In this document: positions 29,030-37,689 of the stretch, piece by piece
How positions within the stretch are numbered: the first letter of the stretch is position 1
Layout of the letters: each line of letters begins with the position of its first letter
Assembly (NCBI RefSeq): GCF_035556095.1
Contig: NZ_DATMFT010000021.1
Location: 62,001-126,000 of the forward strand
Source: Parapedobacter sp035556095
GTDB lineage: Bacteria; Bacteroidota; Bacteroidia; Sphingobacteriales; Sphingobacteriaceae
Reading direction: 5' to 3'
DNA: 64,000 bases
Made by a program: the position numbers and the translations under genes
Notes under the pieces: generated by a model
Database searches by the model: none
What the model saw: only the letters and a program-made list of their open reading frames with translations
What the model was told of the DNA's origin: nothing

Positions 29030-29061
29030 TTGTCCGATTAGTATTCATCATTGTCCGATAA
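29030..29061 (+). promoter_or_regulatory. Direct repeat TTGTCCGATwA, 21-bp spacing (candidate HTCS operator)
   Basis: TTGTCCGATTA at 29030-29040 and TTGTCCGATAA at 29051-29061 agree in 10 of 11 bases and are 21 bases apart, two helical turns. They lie between the regulator stop and the downstream operon. AraC-type proteins commonly bind phased direct repeats upstream of activated promoters. Confidence 0.45.
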
Positions 29062-29206
29062 TTTATAGTCCTTTCTTATTGTAGTCTAGATATTTGTCTC
29101 CGTGAGATGGATGCTTTGTTTTAAGACTCCGCTATACGAATAAGATAAGGTATGAAAAAAAAAGACAATGAAATTCAATCAATTTAACAACAACAAACAA
29201 TTAATC

Positions 29207-29863
29207 ATGAAAAAGTCACTATGTATGTTAACGCTGCTGGTTGCAGCCACTCTAATCGCTTCAGCGCAGGACAGACCTATCAAATTCGGATTGAAAGCCG
29301 GATTGAACTTACCAACTATTTCTGCGAAAGGAGATGATGTTGATGGTGAATTTGCCGATTACCTGAAGACGCTGACAGCGTTCCACATTGGTGGTTATAT
29401 CGATTATGCAATCAGTGACCAGGTGAGTATCCAGCCTGGTGTTACGCTGTCTGGTAAAGGATACCAGCTCAAAGGAGAGGAGGAGGGCGATTCGTTTGCC
29501 GACAAAACCCAACTGATGTATCTCGAGATCCCGGTCAACGCGGTAGCTAGTTTCAATGCCGGTGTCGGAACCGTTTTTGTAGGTGCCGGCCCGTATTACG
29601 CTTTTGCGCTGAGCGGTAAAAACAAATGGGAGTATGACTTTGAGGGAGAAATAGAAACTGGAGAGGAGGATGTCGAGTTCGGTAGCGGAGAGTATGAAAC
29701 GAATCGTGGTGATTTCGGTATGAACCTGTTGGGTGGCTATCGGTTCGCCAACGGGTTTAACCTGTATCTAGGCTACGGATTTGGCTTTGGCAACTTGGTC
29801 AATACGACGGGGATAACGATATCGAATCGCGTGTTTTCCGTCGGCGCCGGGTTTTCATTCTAG
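29207..29863 (+). CDS. Outer membrane beta-barrel (porin family) protein
   Basis: About 218 residues from ATG at 29207, which begins a clean signal peptide (MKKSLCMLTLLVAATLIASAQ); an upstream ATG at 29168 would add 13 polar residues and is disfavoured. The rest alternates polar and hydrophobic residues (KFGLKAGLNLPTIS, YLEIPVNAVASF, NLLGGYRFANGFNLYLGYGFG), with C-terminal FSVGAGFSF, typical of an eight-stranded OMP_b-brl barrel. It is first in a three-gene series with the next two. No ligand can be inferred. Confidence 0.8.
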   Translation: MKKSLCMLTLLVAATLIASAQDRPIKFGLKAGLNLPTISAKGDDVDGEFADYLKTLTAFHIGGYIDYAISDQVSIQPGVTLSGKGYQLKGEEEGDSFADKTQLMYLEIPVNAVASFNAGVGTVFVGAGPYYAFALSGKNKWEYDFEGEIETGEEDVEFGSGEYETNRGDFGMNLLGGYRFANGFNLYLGYGFGFGNLVNTTGITISNRVFSVGAGFSF

Positions 29864-29950
29864 TGCCAGCTCAGCGAAACACCAAATGGAAAGATGGTTA
29901 AACCATAAAAGCATAATCACTACAGATTAACTATTTAAACAGAAAAAGGA

Positions 29951-30754
29951 ATGAAAAAGTATGCATTGTTTTTGACCATTACGTTGTCGGCTACACTGAT
30001 GGCCCATGGTCAAATCACAAAGGAAGAGAAAGGTAGCAGGGGTTATCTTAGGCTTGGATTGAGCAACTTCGGACAGGAACTGAAAGACGATTTGTCGAAT
30101 TTTTCGGTCAATGAAGGGGGTAGTATAAACACGGAAGCATCGTTACTGTCAAATGCGCTTGAAGGCCGCTATGGCGCAGAAAGGGGATATGTGTTCGAGT
30201 TTGGTCGGAACTATTATTTTCACCGCAACAGCCTGCTGCCTATTTTGGATGCGCGCCTTGGGCTGGATTGGACGCAACTGTCGTTGACCTACAACAAACT
30301 TAATTTTGATGAAATGGCGTCTGTGGATGAAGCCGCTGGTTATGAGGTTGATGCCACTTCTTTCTTTGCAGTCTCTGCCTCATCGAAGCTGGGCCCTGTG
30401 TTCTCCATTAGCCCGCTTCCCAAATTGGTGATTGATGCCCGGCTTCAACTAGCTGCTACCTATCATTTTAGTTCGGTAGATTACTATGCTTACGACGAAG
30501 CCAGGGATGACGAGAAGTACTTTTCATTTTTTCCGGAAGATGAAGGAGAGGAAGAAGGTTTTTCAGCAATGACCAAAGCGGGTAACTTCGGGTTTAAAAC
30601 GAACTACGGCGCCACCCTACGGTATGGCGGGTTGGGAGTGGCGTTGGACTATTTTCCGGGTAAGATTAAATCGAGTTACCAATCTAATGAGGGCCATGGC
30701 GAGGCGAAGTTCAAGAACAATATGTTCCAGATCAAATTGAGTTTAACGTTGTAG
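29951..30754 (+). CDS. Exported beta-rich protein of unknown function, probable outer membrane
   Basis: A 267-residue protein with signal peptide (MKKYALFLTITLSATLMAHGQ). Alternating strands with aromatic girdles (YVFEFGRNYYFHRNSLLPILDARLGLDWTQ would span two strands) and a C-terminal KNNMFQIKLSLTL suggest an outer membrane barrel. The middle holds an acidic loop (EDEGEEEG). I do not recognise the family. It lies 87 bases after the first barrel gene and 41 before the DUF2135 lipoprotein, so the three may form one surface complex. Confidence 0.65.
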   Translation: MKKYALFLTITLSATLMAHGQITKEEKGSRGYLRLGLSNFGQELKDDLSNFSVNEGGSINTEASLLSNALEGRYGAERGYVFEFGRNYYFHRNSLLPILDARLGLDWTQLSLTYNKLNFDEMASVDEAAGYEVDATSFFAVSASSKLGPVFSISPLPKLVIDARLQLAATYHFSSVDYYAYDEARDDEKYFSFFPEDEGEEEGFSAMTKAGNFGFKTNYGATLRYGGLGVALDYFPGKIKSSYQSNEGHGEAKFKNNMFQIKLSLTL

Positions 30755-30795
30755 CGAATTATTATTAACTAGAAAAAGATAGACTATTTAATCTC

Positions 30796-32217
30796 ATGAA
30801 ACACGTACAATTTATCGCATGGATGTCACTCGTGGTATTAGCGAGTGCATGCAAAAAAGAACCCAAAGAGCCTGAGTACAAGAAGGCATTACAGGTCAAT
30901 TTTTACGAATCTGCTACGGTGCCGGATGCTACGGACGTGCCTCAAATCACGATCAAGGATGAAACGTTCCAGATAACCGCAATTGGCGACAATGTAAACG
31001 GTATTCCACAGCGTATTAGCAAGGTCTATTTGTCGGATACGGAAACCGACAGCGAATGGGTTGCCCTACTCGACGCGAGTGGGCAACCAACGTTCGTTTA
31101 CCAAATAAATAGTGCCACAGGAGAACAGGAGCAGGATCTCTACTGGTATCACCGGGAAAGCGAATCCGTAGCTTATCTGCGCTATTATGCTTACGATTGG
31201 ACCAATCGCCTTGGCACATTGCGCTACGAGCAGAAAATCACGGACGGCAACCGCGAAACGACCTTCGATGGTACGACGACACAGGCTTCATTACCAGACC
31301 GCATCGCATCATTCGATCCTGTGGGGCGGGTTGGTGCAGGCAAAACGTTGGGCAATCGCTCGTTCCAAACACCTGTATTTTCAATTGGGCACAGGACGTT
31401 TGTGGCAGCGGATGGAGGAGAATCCTCAGATGATGATTTTGATCGCGGGGTTTACGATCTGATGGAATCGCTACGTTCGTTGAAAGACGAATTGTTCGAC
31501 GGTATCTGTGACGTAAACAAGGCATCCGGAGGCCGGGGAGTAGGCTGTCGGATTCTCGACGTCCTTAAGGAAGTGACCGATAGGGAGATTTTCGATGATA
31601 TCGATCGGGGCCGGCGTGAACAAGAACAGCGTGACGATCGGACGGATGCCAACACCTATCGGAGCAATCTATTTGATCTGGATCTCGGGATTTTCGATCT
31701 CAGTGAAGTGGGGAGCGACCTGCAACGTCATTTCAACAATATCAGGGACAATGTCCGGGGGGTGGATTTCTCAGAATTGATAGACAGGTTGTTCGAAACC
31801 ATTGATGTAATGCCGGAGGATTTGGATGATTTAACCGATTCCCGTGGCGTCATCCACATCGGATTGTCATGGAATAGTGACTCGGACATCGACCTGCATG
31901 TGGTTGATCCCTTTGGCGAGCGTATTTATTTCGGACACACAACCTCACAATCGGGAGGATACCTAGATAGGGATGATGTAGACGGGTACGGACCCGAGAA
32001 TATCTATTGGGGAAGTAATGCGCCGGACGGCAAATACACCGTATATGTGCATTATTATGACCACAACTCTACGCCTGTGCCTGCCTCGCAGTACCGTGTA
32101 AGAATAGTGAACGGTTTAGGTGCAGAACGTGCCACAGATGGTGTGCTGACTGCGGTTGACGAGACAGATCAGGTAATCACATTTACTAGGCAGGGTGGTC
32201 ACATTATCTTCGATTAG
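30796..32217 (+). CDS. Lipoprotein with C-terminal DUF2135/YfaP-like domain
   Basis: A 473-residue lipoprotein: signal with lipobox LASAC (Cys19), then KKEPKEP. Residues 40-180 are beta-rich, 200-345 are highly charged and probably helical (DIDRGRREQEQRDDRTD), and the last 120 residues form a DUF2135 domain: HIGLSWNSDSDIDLHVVDPFGERIYFGH, split here by GGYLDRDDVDGYGPENIYW and ending DGKYTVYVHYYDHN. This domain is common in YfaP-like surface proteins associated with TonB/VWA-type systems. Third gene of the putative regulator-controlled operon. Function unknown. Confidence 0.75.
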   Translation: MKHVQFIAWMSLVVLASACKKEPKEPEYKKALQVNFYESATVPDATDVPQITIKDETFQITAIGDNVNGIPQRISKVYLSDTETDSEWVALLDASGQPTFVYQINSATGEQEQDLYWYHRESESVAYLRYYAYDWTNRLGTLRYEQKITDGNRETTFDGTTTQASLPDRIASFDPVGRVGAGKTLGNRSFQTPVFSIGHRTFVAADGGESSDDDFDRGVYDLMESLRSLKDELFDGICDVNKASGGRGVGCRILDVLKEVTDREIFDDIDRGRREQEQRDDRTDANTYRSNLFDLDLGIFDLSEVGSDLQRHFNNIRDNVRGVDFSELIDRLFETIDVMPEDLDDLTDSRGVIHIGLSWNSDSDIDLHVVDPFGERIYFGHTTSQSGGYLDRDDVDGYGPENIYWGSNAPDGKYTVYVHYYDHNSTPVPASQYRVRIVNGLGAERATDGVLTAVDETDQVITFTRQGGHIIFD

Positions 32218-32263
32218 TAAGTGGTAAAAGATTCGCTAATCAAGATTAAATGGATATATGGTA

Positions 32264-32294
32264 ACCGGGGAACGACAATCCATTGTTTCCCGGT
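32264..32294 (+). other. 10-bp stem hairpin after the DUF2135 gene
   Basis: ACCGGGGAAC (32264-32273) pairs with GTTTCCCGGT (32285-32294) with one G-U pair and an 11-base loop. No U-run follows, so it may protect the 3' end or be a weak terminator. The rest of the gap to 32450 shows nothing clear. Confidence 0.4.
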
Positions 32295-32449
32295 CTCCTG
32301 TGCTGAATGCGGGTTGTTTGCGTTAATCCCACTCCGGTCTCGTGAGCTACTGTTATCAAAAAGTGCTGTGTGCAAAAAAAAAATGCTATTTTTAGCGCTG
32401 GGTATGCAAGAATTGCATAGCCTTGGTTTTGAATTAGCGTTAAGTCACG

Positions 32450-33481
32450 ATGAAGCCCGTTTCTGTGTTTGAACATATCTATATCAACGAGTATTCTGCC
32501 ACGCCCAAGTATCAGCAGTTGGCCAATGCAGTCATCAATGCGATCGAAAATGGGAAGATAAAGAAGGGCGATATGCTTCCTTCGATTAACGAGTTGAGTT
32601 ATGTGTTAGAAATATCGCGTGATACTGCCGAGAAAGGCTATAAGCACCTCAAGCAATTGGGGGTGTTGGGATCTGTCCCCGGTAAGGGCTATTATATCGC
32701 CGATTCTAATTTCAAGCGCAAACTGCAAATCGTCTTATTTTTCAATAAGCTGAGTGCACACAAAAAAATAGTGTATGACGCTTTTGTAAATGCTATCGGC
32801 AGCGATGCTTCTGTAGATTTCTATGTGTATAATAACGACTTACTGCTTTTCCGTAAATTGTTAGAAAACCTCAAGCAAACCTACACGCATTATGTAATTA
32901 TTCCGCACTTCATTGACGGCCGAGATAAGGCAGGCGAAATCATCGACAATATTCCCAAGGATAAATTGTTGCTCTTGGATAAATTGGTGCCGGGGGTCGG
33001 AGGGGAATATTCGGCGGTGTATGAGAATTTTGAAAAAGACATCTATGAAGCATTGGAGCAGGCTAAAGAACGGTTGGGTAAATACCACACGCTGAAGTTA
33101 ATTTTTCCCGATAAAAGTTATTTCCCCAAAGGCATCATCAAGGGATTCTATCGGTTCTGCCAACAGTACGCTTTTAACCACTTATTGGTGAGTGATATTT
33201 CGGAAGAACCGATATCGAAGGGTGAGGTTTATATCAACCTGATGGAAGACGATCTGGTGAAGTTGCTTGATCGTGTGATTTCACTCAAATTGAAAATCGG
33301 AAAAGATGTAGGAATCATTTCATATAATGAGACCCCGCTTAAAAAATTTATCCTTGATGGAATAACCACCATTTCCACAGATTTTAAGCAGATGGGGGAG
33401 ACGGCTGCTCGCCTTATCTTGGAGAACTCAAAGCAACACGAAGAGGTGCCGTTTTACCTGACATTGCGGCCTTCTATTTAG
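32450..33481 (+). CDS. GntR-family transcriptional regulator with LacI-like sensor domain
   Basis: A 343-residue regulator. The N-terminal winged helix (residues about 8-80: PKYQQLANAVINAIENGKIKKGDMLPS, ISRDTAEKGYKHLKQLGVL, PGKGYYI) is GntR type. The rest (about 88-343) resembles a periplasmic-binding-protein/LacI sensor (IGKDVGIISYNETPLKKFI, TTISTDFKQMGETAARLI). This architecture is found in the Bacteroides fucose regulator, so sugar sensing is plausible. It is flanked by no obvious target; the nearest sugar genes are over 8 kb away. Sugar identity is not inferable. Confidence 0.85.
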   Translation: MKPVSVFEHIYINEYSATPKYQQLANAVINAIENGKIKKGDMLPSINELSYVLEISRDTAEKGYKHLKQLGVLGSVPGKGYYIADSNFKRKLQIVLFFNKLSAHKKIVYDAFVNAIGSDASVDFYVYNNDLLLFRKLLENLKQTYTHYVIIPHFIDGRDKAGEIIDNIPKDKLLLLDKLVPGVGGEYSAVYENFEKDIYEALEQAKERLGKYHTLKLIFPDKSYFPKGIIKGFYRFCQQYAFNHLLVSDISEEPISKGEVYINLMEDDLVKLLDRVISLKLKIGKDVGIISYNETPLKKFILDGITTISTDFKQMGETAARLILENSKQHEEVPFYLTLRPSI

Positions 33482-33494
33482 ATTTAACTACCCA

Positions 33495-34076
33495 TTACCG
33501 CTTGGTCTTGGTCGTCAATGGGAATTGATCGATTACGCCAGCGACAATTTCCGGTAATTTATTGATTGCATCTTCCGGATTACGTACCTGTCCGCTGCCA
33601 CGGGCTTGCCAAATGACGGTATTGGATTGCCTGTCTCTGGCTTCGATGATGATATGACCGGCGCGGTAACGCTCTTCGCCTACGGGCCGGTTCCAGCCGT
33701 AACCATAATGTCCCCAACGCGGTCCCCACATCCACGGATTATACCCCCACATACCCCATGGGCCATATGGATAGCCACCGTACAGTGGCCGGCTTTTGTT
33801 GTTGACGATTGCAATGTACCGAAACAACAAATCGGGGTTGTCCTTGCTGTATGTTAATCCGCGGGCTTCCAATTCCCGATTAGCAGTTTCCAAGATATTG
33901 GCGTTGGCAATGTCGTTGTCAAAATACGATTTGGACATCGAATCTATAGGAGGCAGCCAACCATAGGTGCGGTACTGCGAAAAATCGGTGCTTTGTATTT
34001 TGGTGGTGTGGTATTGATACGCCGAACAAGATGCCAATACCATCAAGGGAAGTAAATATAGAACGAATCTTTTCAT
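33495..34076 (-). CDS. DUF4136 lipoprotein
   Basis: A 193-residue lipoprotein with lipobox LASC (Cys17). It has the DUF4136 core: STDFSQYRTYGWLPP, DNDIANANILETANRELEARGL, and a late segment AGHIIIEARDRQSNTVIWQARGSG. A Gly/Trp/Tyr-rich loop lies in the middle (GYPYGPWGMWGYNPWMWGP), which is common in these envelope proteins. The function is unknown; members are probably anchored to a membrane facing the periplasm. It converges on the GntR gene, with only 13 bases between stops. Confidence 0.85.
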   Translation of the reverse strand: MKRFVLYLLPLMVLASCSAYQYHTTKIQSTDFSQYRTYGWLPPIDSMSKSYFDNDIANANILETANRELEARGLTYSKDNPDLLFRYIAIVNNKSRPLYGGYPYGPWGMWGYNPWMWGPRWGHYGYGWNRPVGEERYRAGHIIIEARDRQSNTVIWQARGSGQVRNPEDAINKLPEIVAGVIDQFPLTTKTKR

Positions 34077-34233
34077 GGCTATGGACTCCTAAAAAACCTA
34101 TTTATATAACGTTAGACGGCGCGCGGCCCAGATGGTTTAATCAATCGGCTTCATAATGTTGTGCACCATGGCCCACATAACTTACCGTGTACGCCCGTAA
34201 TCGGGTGGGTCGTACTTTTGATCTGCTCATAGT

Positions 34234-35877
34234 TCACAATGGATAGGTAGCTACCAACGGCATTGCACGTCCCGAGCCGAATGCTTTACTGCTGACACGC
34301 AATGCTGGCGGGGCTTGAAAGCGCTTGAATTCAGCCCGGTCTACCAAATGGATAACGCGGTGAACCAATGCTTCTTCAAATCCCAGTGCTATGATTTGCG
34401 TTGCACTCTTTTCGTTTTCAATATATTGGAAAAGTACGGCATCCAACAGCTCATAGTCGGGTAGGGAATCGCTGTCTTTTTGGTCAGGCCGCAATTCGGC
34501 GGATGGCGGCTTTACGATGGTATGCTGGGGGATAATTTCCTGATGGCGGTTGAGGTAGTTCGCTAAATGGTAGACCTGTGTTTTGTAAACGTCGCCAATG
34601 ATGCTCAATGCGCCAGCCATATCGCCATATAATGTGCCGTAGCCGACGGCGGCTTCACTTTTATTGGAAGTGTTAAGCAGGATGTAGCCCAATTTATTGG
34701 AAAAGGCCATTAGCAATGTGCCCCGGATACGAGCTTGGATGTTTTCTTCGGTGACATCCGGCGCCAGTCCGTCGAACGCCGTGCCCAGGCCTTGTTCGAA
34801 TGCTTGAGCCATGTGTTGTATGGGGATGATCTCATGATGGCAACCCGTATTGTGGACTAGTTTTAATGCGTCGGTGATGGAATGGTCGCTTGAGTATACG
34901 GAAGGCATCAGTACCGACATGACATTTTCGGGTCCCAGTGCTTCACACGCAAGTGCCGCCACTACGGCTGAATCGATGCCCCCCGATAAGCCAACCACGG
35001 CCTTGGTGAAGCCTGATTTTTTGAAATAATCGCGGATGCCGAGTAACAACGCCTGATGAATTAATGGTGTATCCAGTGGATGGTGTACGGCATCCGCCTG
35101 CTGCAACGGCGTGACGCCATTGTCATCCATTTCGTAATAGTTTATCGCTTCGGCAAAGGATGTCATCATATCGATCAGCTTGCCCGTGGGCGAAATAACG
35201 ATTGAGCGGCCATCGAAAATGAGGTCGGTATGGGCACCCACTTGGTTTAAATACAATAGCGGCGTCCGGTTGGTCTTGGCATGGGTACGCAATACGTCCA
35301 GTCGCGCGTTGAGGTGATTGTATGAAAACGGAGATGCCGCAATATTGATAATGATGTCGGGATGTTCATCCGCCAGCGCATCCATGGGGCTTTTGCGGTA
35401 TAGTGGTGGTGACGCGATATTCCAAAGATCTTCGCAAATGGTAAGTGCGATTTTTTTATGTTGGTAATTGATGCAGTGGAATACGTCTGCCGGCTGGAAA
35501 TAGCGATATTCGTCAAATACATCGTAGTCGGGAAGCAAGCCCTTGTGTACGGTTTGCTTTACACGACCTGCTTCGATGAACAGCGCGGCATTATGGAGGG
35601 GCTTACCTTTTCCGGTTGTATTACGAACGGGTGCCCCAATTATGCAAGCTATCCCCACACAATGGGCAGCTATTTCGGAGATAGCAGCTTCGCAGCGATC
35701 TAGAAAAGCCGGCGAGCGTAACAAGTCTTTGGCGGGATAGCCTCCGACGGCGAGTTCGGCGAAAACGATGAGATCGGTGCCCTTGGCTTTTGCGGCATGG
35801 AGGGCTTCAATAACGGCTGCGGTATTTCTTTCGAAATTGCCGATATGGTAATTGAGCTGGGCTAACGCGATGATCAT
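34234..35877 (-). CDS. nadE: NAD+ synthase, glutamine-hydrolysing
   Basis: A 547-residue two-domain enzyme making NAD from deamido-NAD, ATP and glutamine. The N-terminal CN-hydrolase amidase (1-260) shows Glu41 (FAELAVGGYP), Lys in VHKGLLPDYDVFDEYRYF and Cys in LTICEDLW. The C-terminal synthetase has the P-loop GLSGGIDSAVVAAL and NTSNKSEAAVGYGTLYGDMAG. Length is normal. It follows the OMP gene by 23 bases and is probably co-transcribed with it. NadE beside gldB is also seen in Flavobacterium, where the two genes are neighbours. Confidence 0.95.
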   Translation of the reverse strand: MIIALAQLNYHIGNFERNTAAVIEALHAAKAKGTDLIVFAELAVGGYPAKDLLRSPAFLDRCEAAISEIAAHCVGIACIIGAPVRNTTGKGKPLHNAALFIEAGRVKQTVHKGLLPDYDVFDEYRYFQPADVFHCINYQHKKIALTICEDLWNIASPPLYRKSPMDALADEHPDIIINIAASPFSYNHLNARLDVLRTHAKTNRTPLLYLNQVGAHTDLIFDGRSIVISPTGKLIDMMTSFAEAINYYEMDDNGVTPLQQADAVHHPLDTPLIHQALLLGIRDYFKKSGFTKAVVGLSGGIDSAVVAALACEALGPENVMSVLMPSVYSSDHSITDALKLVHNTGCHHEIIPIQHMAQAFEQGLGTAFDGLAPDVTEENIQARIRGTLLMAFSNKLGYILLNTSNKSEAAVGYGTLYGDMAGALSIIGDVYKTQVYHLANYLNRHQEIIPQHTIVKPPSAELRPDQKDSDSLPDYELLDAVLFQYIENEKSATQIIALGFEEALVHRVIHLVDRAEFKRFQAPPALRVSSKAFGSGRAMPLVATYPL

Positions 35878-35900
35878 TGTTGCTTGTTGTCAGTAAAAGG

Positions 35901-36575
35901 TCAGAAAAAGATGCCAAAATTGAAGGCCACGTACGAATTTCGGGGCTCACCATCTTTAATGGCCCGTGTAAAACCATTGTTGAAGCTCAATCCCGTTGCC
36001 ATCACCATGTTGTGGTCGAGCTGCCATTCCACTCCACCGCCAATTTGCAACGCCAGTCTGAAGAAGTCCGCATCGTCTCCCATCGAGCTCCGGGTGGAGT
36101 TGCCAAGCTCTTTTTCCTTGGCGTTAAGTTTCACGCCGCCGGTGAAGCCGAACTGCCCGTAGTAGCTGCGAAAATAGCGCATGGTACTTTTCAGTTTAAC
36201 GGTTATCGGGATTTCGGCGTATTGCAAGCGGAAGCTTTGGGTGAGGTCGGCCCCGGGAGTCGTATTTATCGTGGGGTCTGCATATTCCACGTCACTATTC
36301 AGGGTGTTGATGAGTAATCCGGTAGCAAAATAATAGTTTTCCGTAAATGCGAAGTCGGCCAATAAGCCATATGCAAAACCAAATTTCGGTGTGTTCTGGT
36401 AACCCTCAGCATCGCCATGCCGCATCCATGCCATATTCGGTGCAAAGGTGATACCCAACGAAACAGGCTTGTATTGATAGGTGGAACTGTAGTAGTCTTG
36501 AGCAATGACTTGCCGACTGCCGAAATTAATGAATAAAAAAGCCAATAAAAGGAATCGTATTGTTTTCTTTTGCAT
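35901..36575 (-). CDS. Outer membrane beta-barrel protein (porin family)
   Basis: About 224 residues from ATG at 36575 (MQKKTIRFLLLAFLFINFGS signal), preferred over an ATG at 36608 that would precede the signal by 11 residues. Barrel strands are plain: SLGITFAPNMAWM, FGFAYGLLADFAF, YYFATGLLINTL, YGQFGFTGGVKL, RLALQIGGGVEW, SYVAFNFGIFF. PorT-like proteins of the type IX system have similar size, and gldB is divergent next door, but the sequence does not let me claim PorT. A promoter is present at 36638-36670. Confidence 0.8.
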   Translation of the reverse strand: MQKKTIRFLLLAFLFINFGSRQVIAQDYYSSTYQYKPVSLGITFAPNMAWMRHGDAEGYQNTPKFGFAYGLLADFAFTENYYFATGLLINTLNSDVEYADPTINTTPGADLTQSFRLQYAEIPITVKLKSTMRYFRSYYGQFGFTGGVKLNAKEKELGNSTRSSMGDDADFFRLALQIGGGVEWQLDHNMVMATGLSFNNGFTRAIKDGEPRNSYVAFNFGIFF

Positions 36576-36637
36576 ATCACTGGTATAATCCGTGTAAATC
36601 CATTTCACAAATCCTTAACTTCGCTGCAGCTAATGAA

Positions 36638-36670
36638 CAAAAATAATGCTCAAAACCCGCGCACGGCAAA
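36638..36670 (-). promoter_or_regulatory. Promoter for the OMP-nadE unit
   Basis: On the minus strand TATTTTTG (36645-36638) is preceded by TTTG (36670-36667) with a 21-base spacer. It overlaps the start of gldB, so transcription of the two divergent units may interfere. Confidence 0.45.
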
Positions 36671-37680
36671 TTTATTGCTTTTTTTTAATTATCAGCCTGT
36701 TTTCATGCGGTCGGACCGAACGGGTGGACGTGAGCCACGTCGATGTAGATATTACCATCGAACGTTTCGACCAGGCATTGGATAGCATTACGCCGACCAA
36801 CATCGTCGCCAAGAATCGGGAATGGCTTCAGCACTATGGTTTTTTCTATGCCGATTACATGCAGTATATGCTGGAAGCCGGCAACCCGCTGGACAGTGCC
36901 CACATCGCATCCGTGCTGAAAAAGGTTATTGCAACGGATGATTTTAAGGCATTGAAAGCAAGTGTTTACGAAACTTTTCCGGATATGGGGGCACAAGAGG
37001 CGGGGCTGACCGATGCGTTCAAACATTTGAAATATTATTTCCCGGCGATTGACATCCCGAGGATTATTGCTTTTTTTTCTGGCTTCGCCGTGCAGACACC
37101 TATCGGAGAAGGATACGTGGGTATTGGACTCGACATGTTTCTTGGGGCGGAATCCAAGTTTTATCCCGCGTTGCGCAGCAGTATCCCGCAATATCTTTCC
37201 CTGCGTTTCACTCCAGAAAATATGGTGCCGCGGGTGGTCGAGAGCTATGTGCGTGGGACATTGTATCCGCAAGATGCTTTGGATGTGAGTTTGCTACAAC
37301 ACATGGTATACCAGGGAAAAGTAATGTACGTGATGGAACAGGTGTTACCCAGCGTGGCGGACAGCCTGATCATCGGCTATACTGCTGACCAGTGGCAGTG
37401 GGCTAACCATTTCGAACGAGACATATGGGCTTGGTTTTTACAGGAGAATTTACTCTATGAATCCGATTACAACCGTATACAGAAATACTTGGGCGAGGCG
37501 CCATTTACCCCTGAATTGGGCGAGCAGAACGAATCAGCACCGAAACTCGGCGTGTTTATCGGCTGGAAAATGGTGAGCGGATATATGGAGCGAAATCCCG
37601 ACGTCAGCCTTGCGGAGTTATTGGGCATGAAAGACGCCCAAAAGATATTGGAGGAATCGCGCTATCGGGGAAGGGGGTGA
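36646..37680 (+). CDS. gldB: Gliding motility lipoprotein GldB
   Basis: A 344-residue lipoprotein with lipobox LFSC (Cys21). It matches GldB in length and in features such as DVDITIERFDQALDSI, the conserved FFSGFAVQTPIGEGYVGIGLDMFLG segment and RVVESYVRGTLYPQDALDVSLLQHMVYQGK, which has the DUF2268-like zincin layout. GldB is required for gliding in Flavobacterium and is linked to the type IX system. It is widespread in Bacteroidota, including non-gliding species. The expected partner gldC is not next to it; two FKBP lipoproteins follow on the other strand. Confidence 0.9.
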   Translation: MLKTRARQIYCFFLIISLFSCGRTERVDVSHVDVDITIERFDQALDSITPTNIVAKNREWLQHYGFFYADYMQYMLEAGNPLDSAHIASVLKKVIATDDFKALKASVYETFPDMGAQEAGLTDAFKHLKYYFPAIDIPRIIAFFSGFAVQTPIGEGYVGIGLDMFLGAESKFYPALRSSIPQYLSLRFTPENMVPRVVESYVRGTLYPQDALDVSLLQHMVYQGKVMYVMEQVLPSVADSLIIGYTADQWQWANHFERDIWAWFLQENLLYESDYNRIQKYLGEAPFTPELGEQNESAPKLGVFIGWKMVSGYMERNPDVSLAELLGMKDAQKILEESRYRGRG

Positions 37681-37689
37681 AGCAATACC

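Noticed and set aside
29082..29092. TAGTCTAGATA near the OMP operon, resembling TAGTCTAAATA of the iron modules
   Set aside because: One mismatch in an 11-base A/T-rich word is expected about once by chance in 64 kb on both strands, and the neighbouring genes give no reason to link it to iron.
32450..33481. Assigning the GntR regulator to control of the rhamnose locus
   Set aside because: It is over 8 kb away, with unrelated genes between, and no shared operator was found; only its architecture hints at sugar sensing.
35901..36575. Assignment of the OMP beside gldB as PorT
   Set aside because: Size and barrel fit, but no PorT-specific feature is visible; only the neighbour is suggestive.
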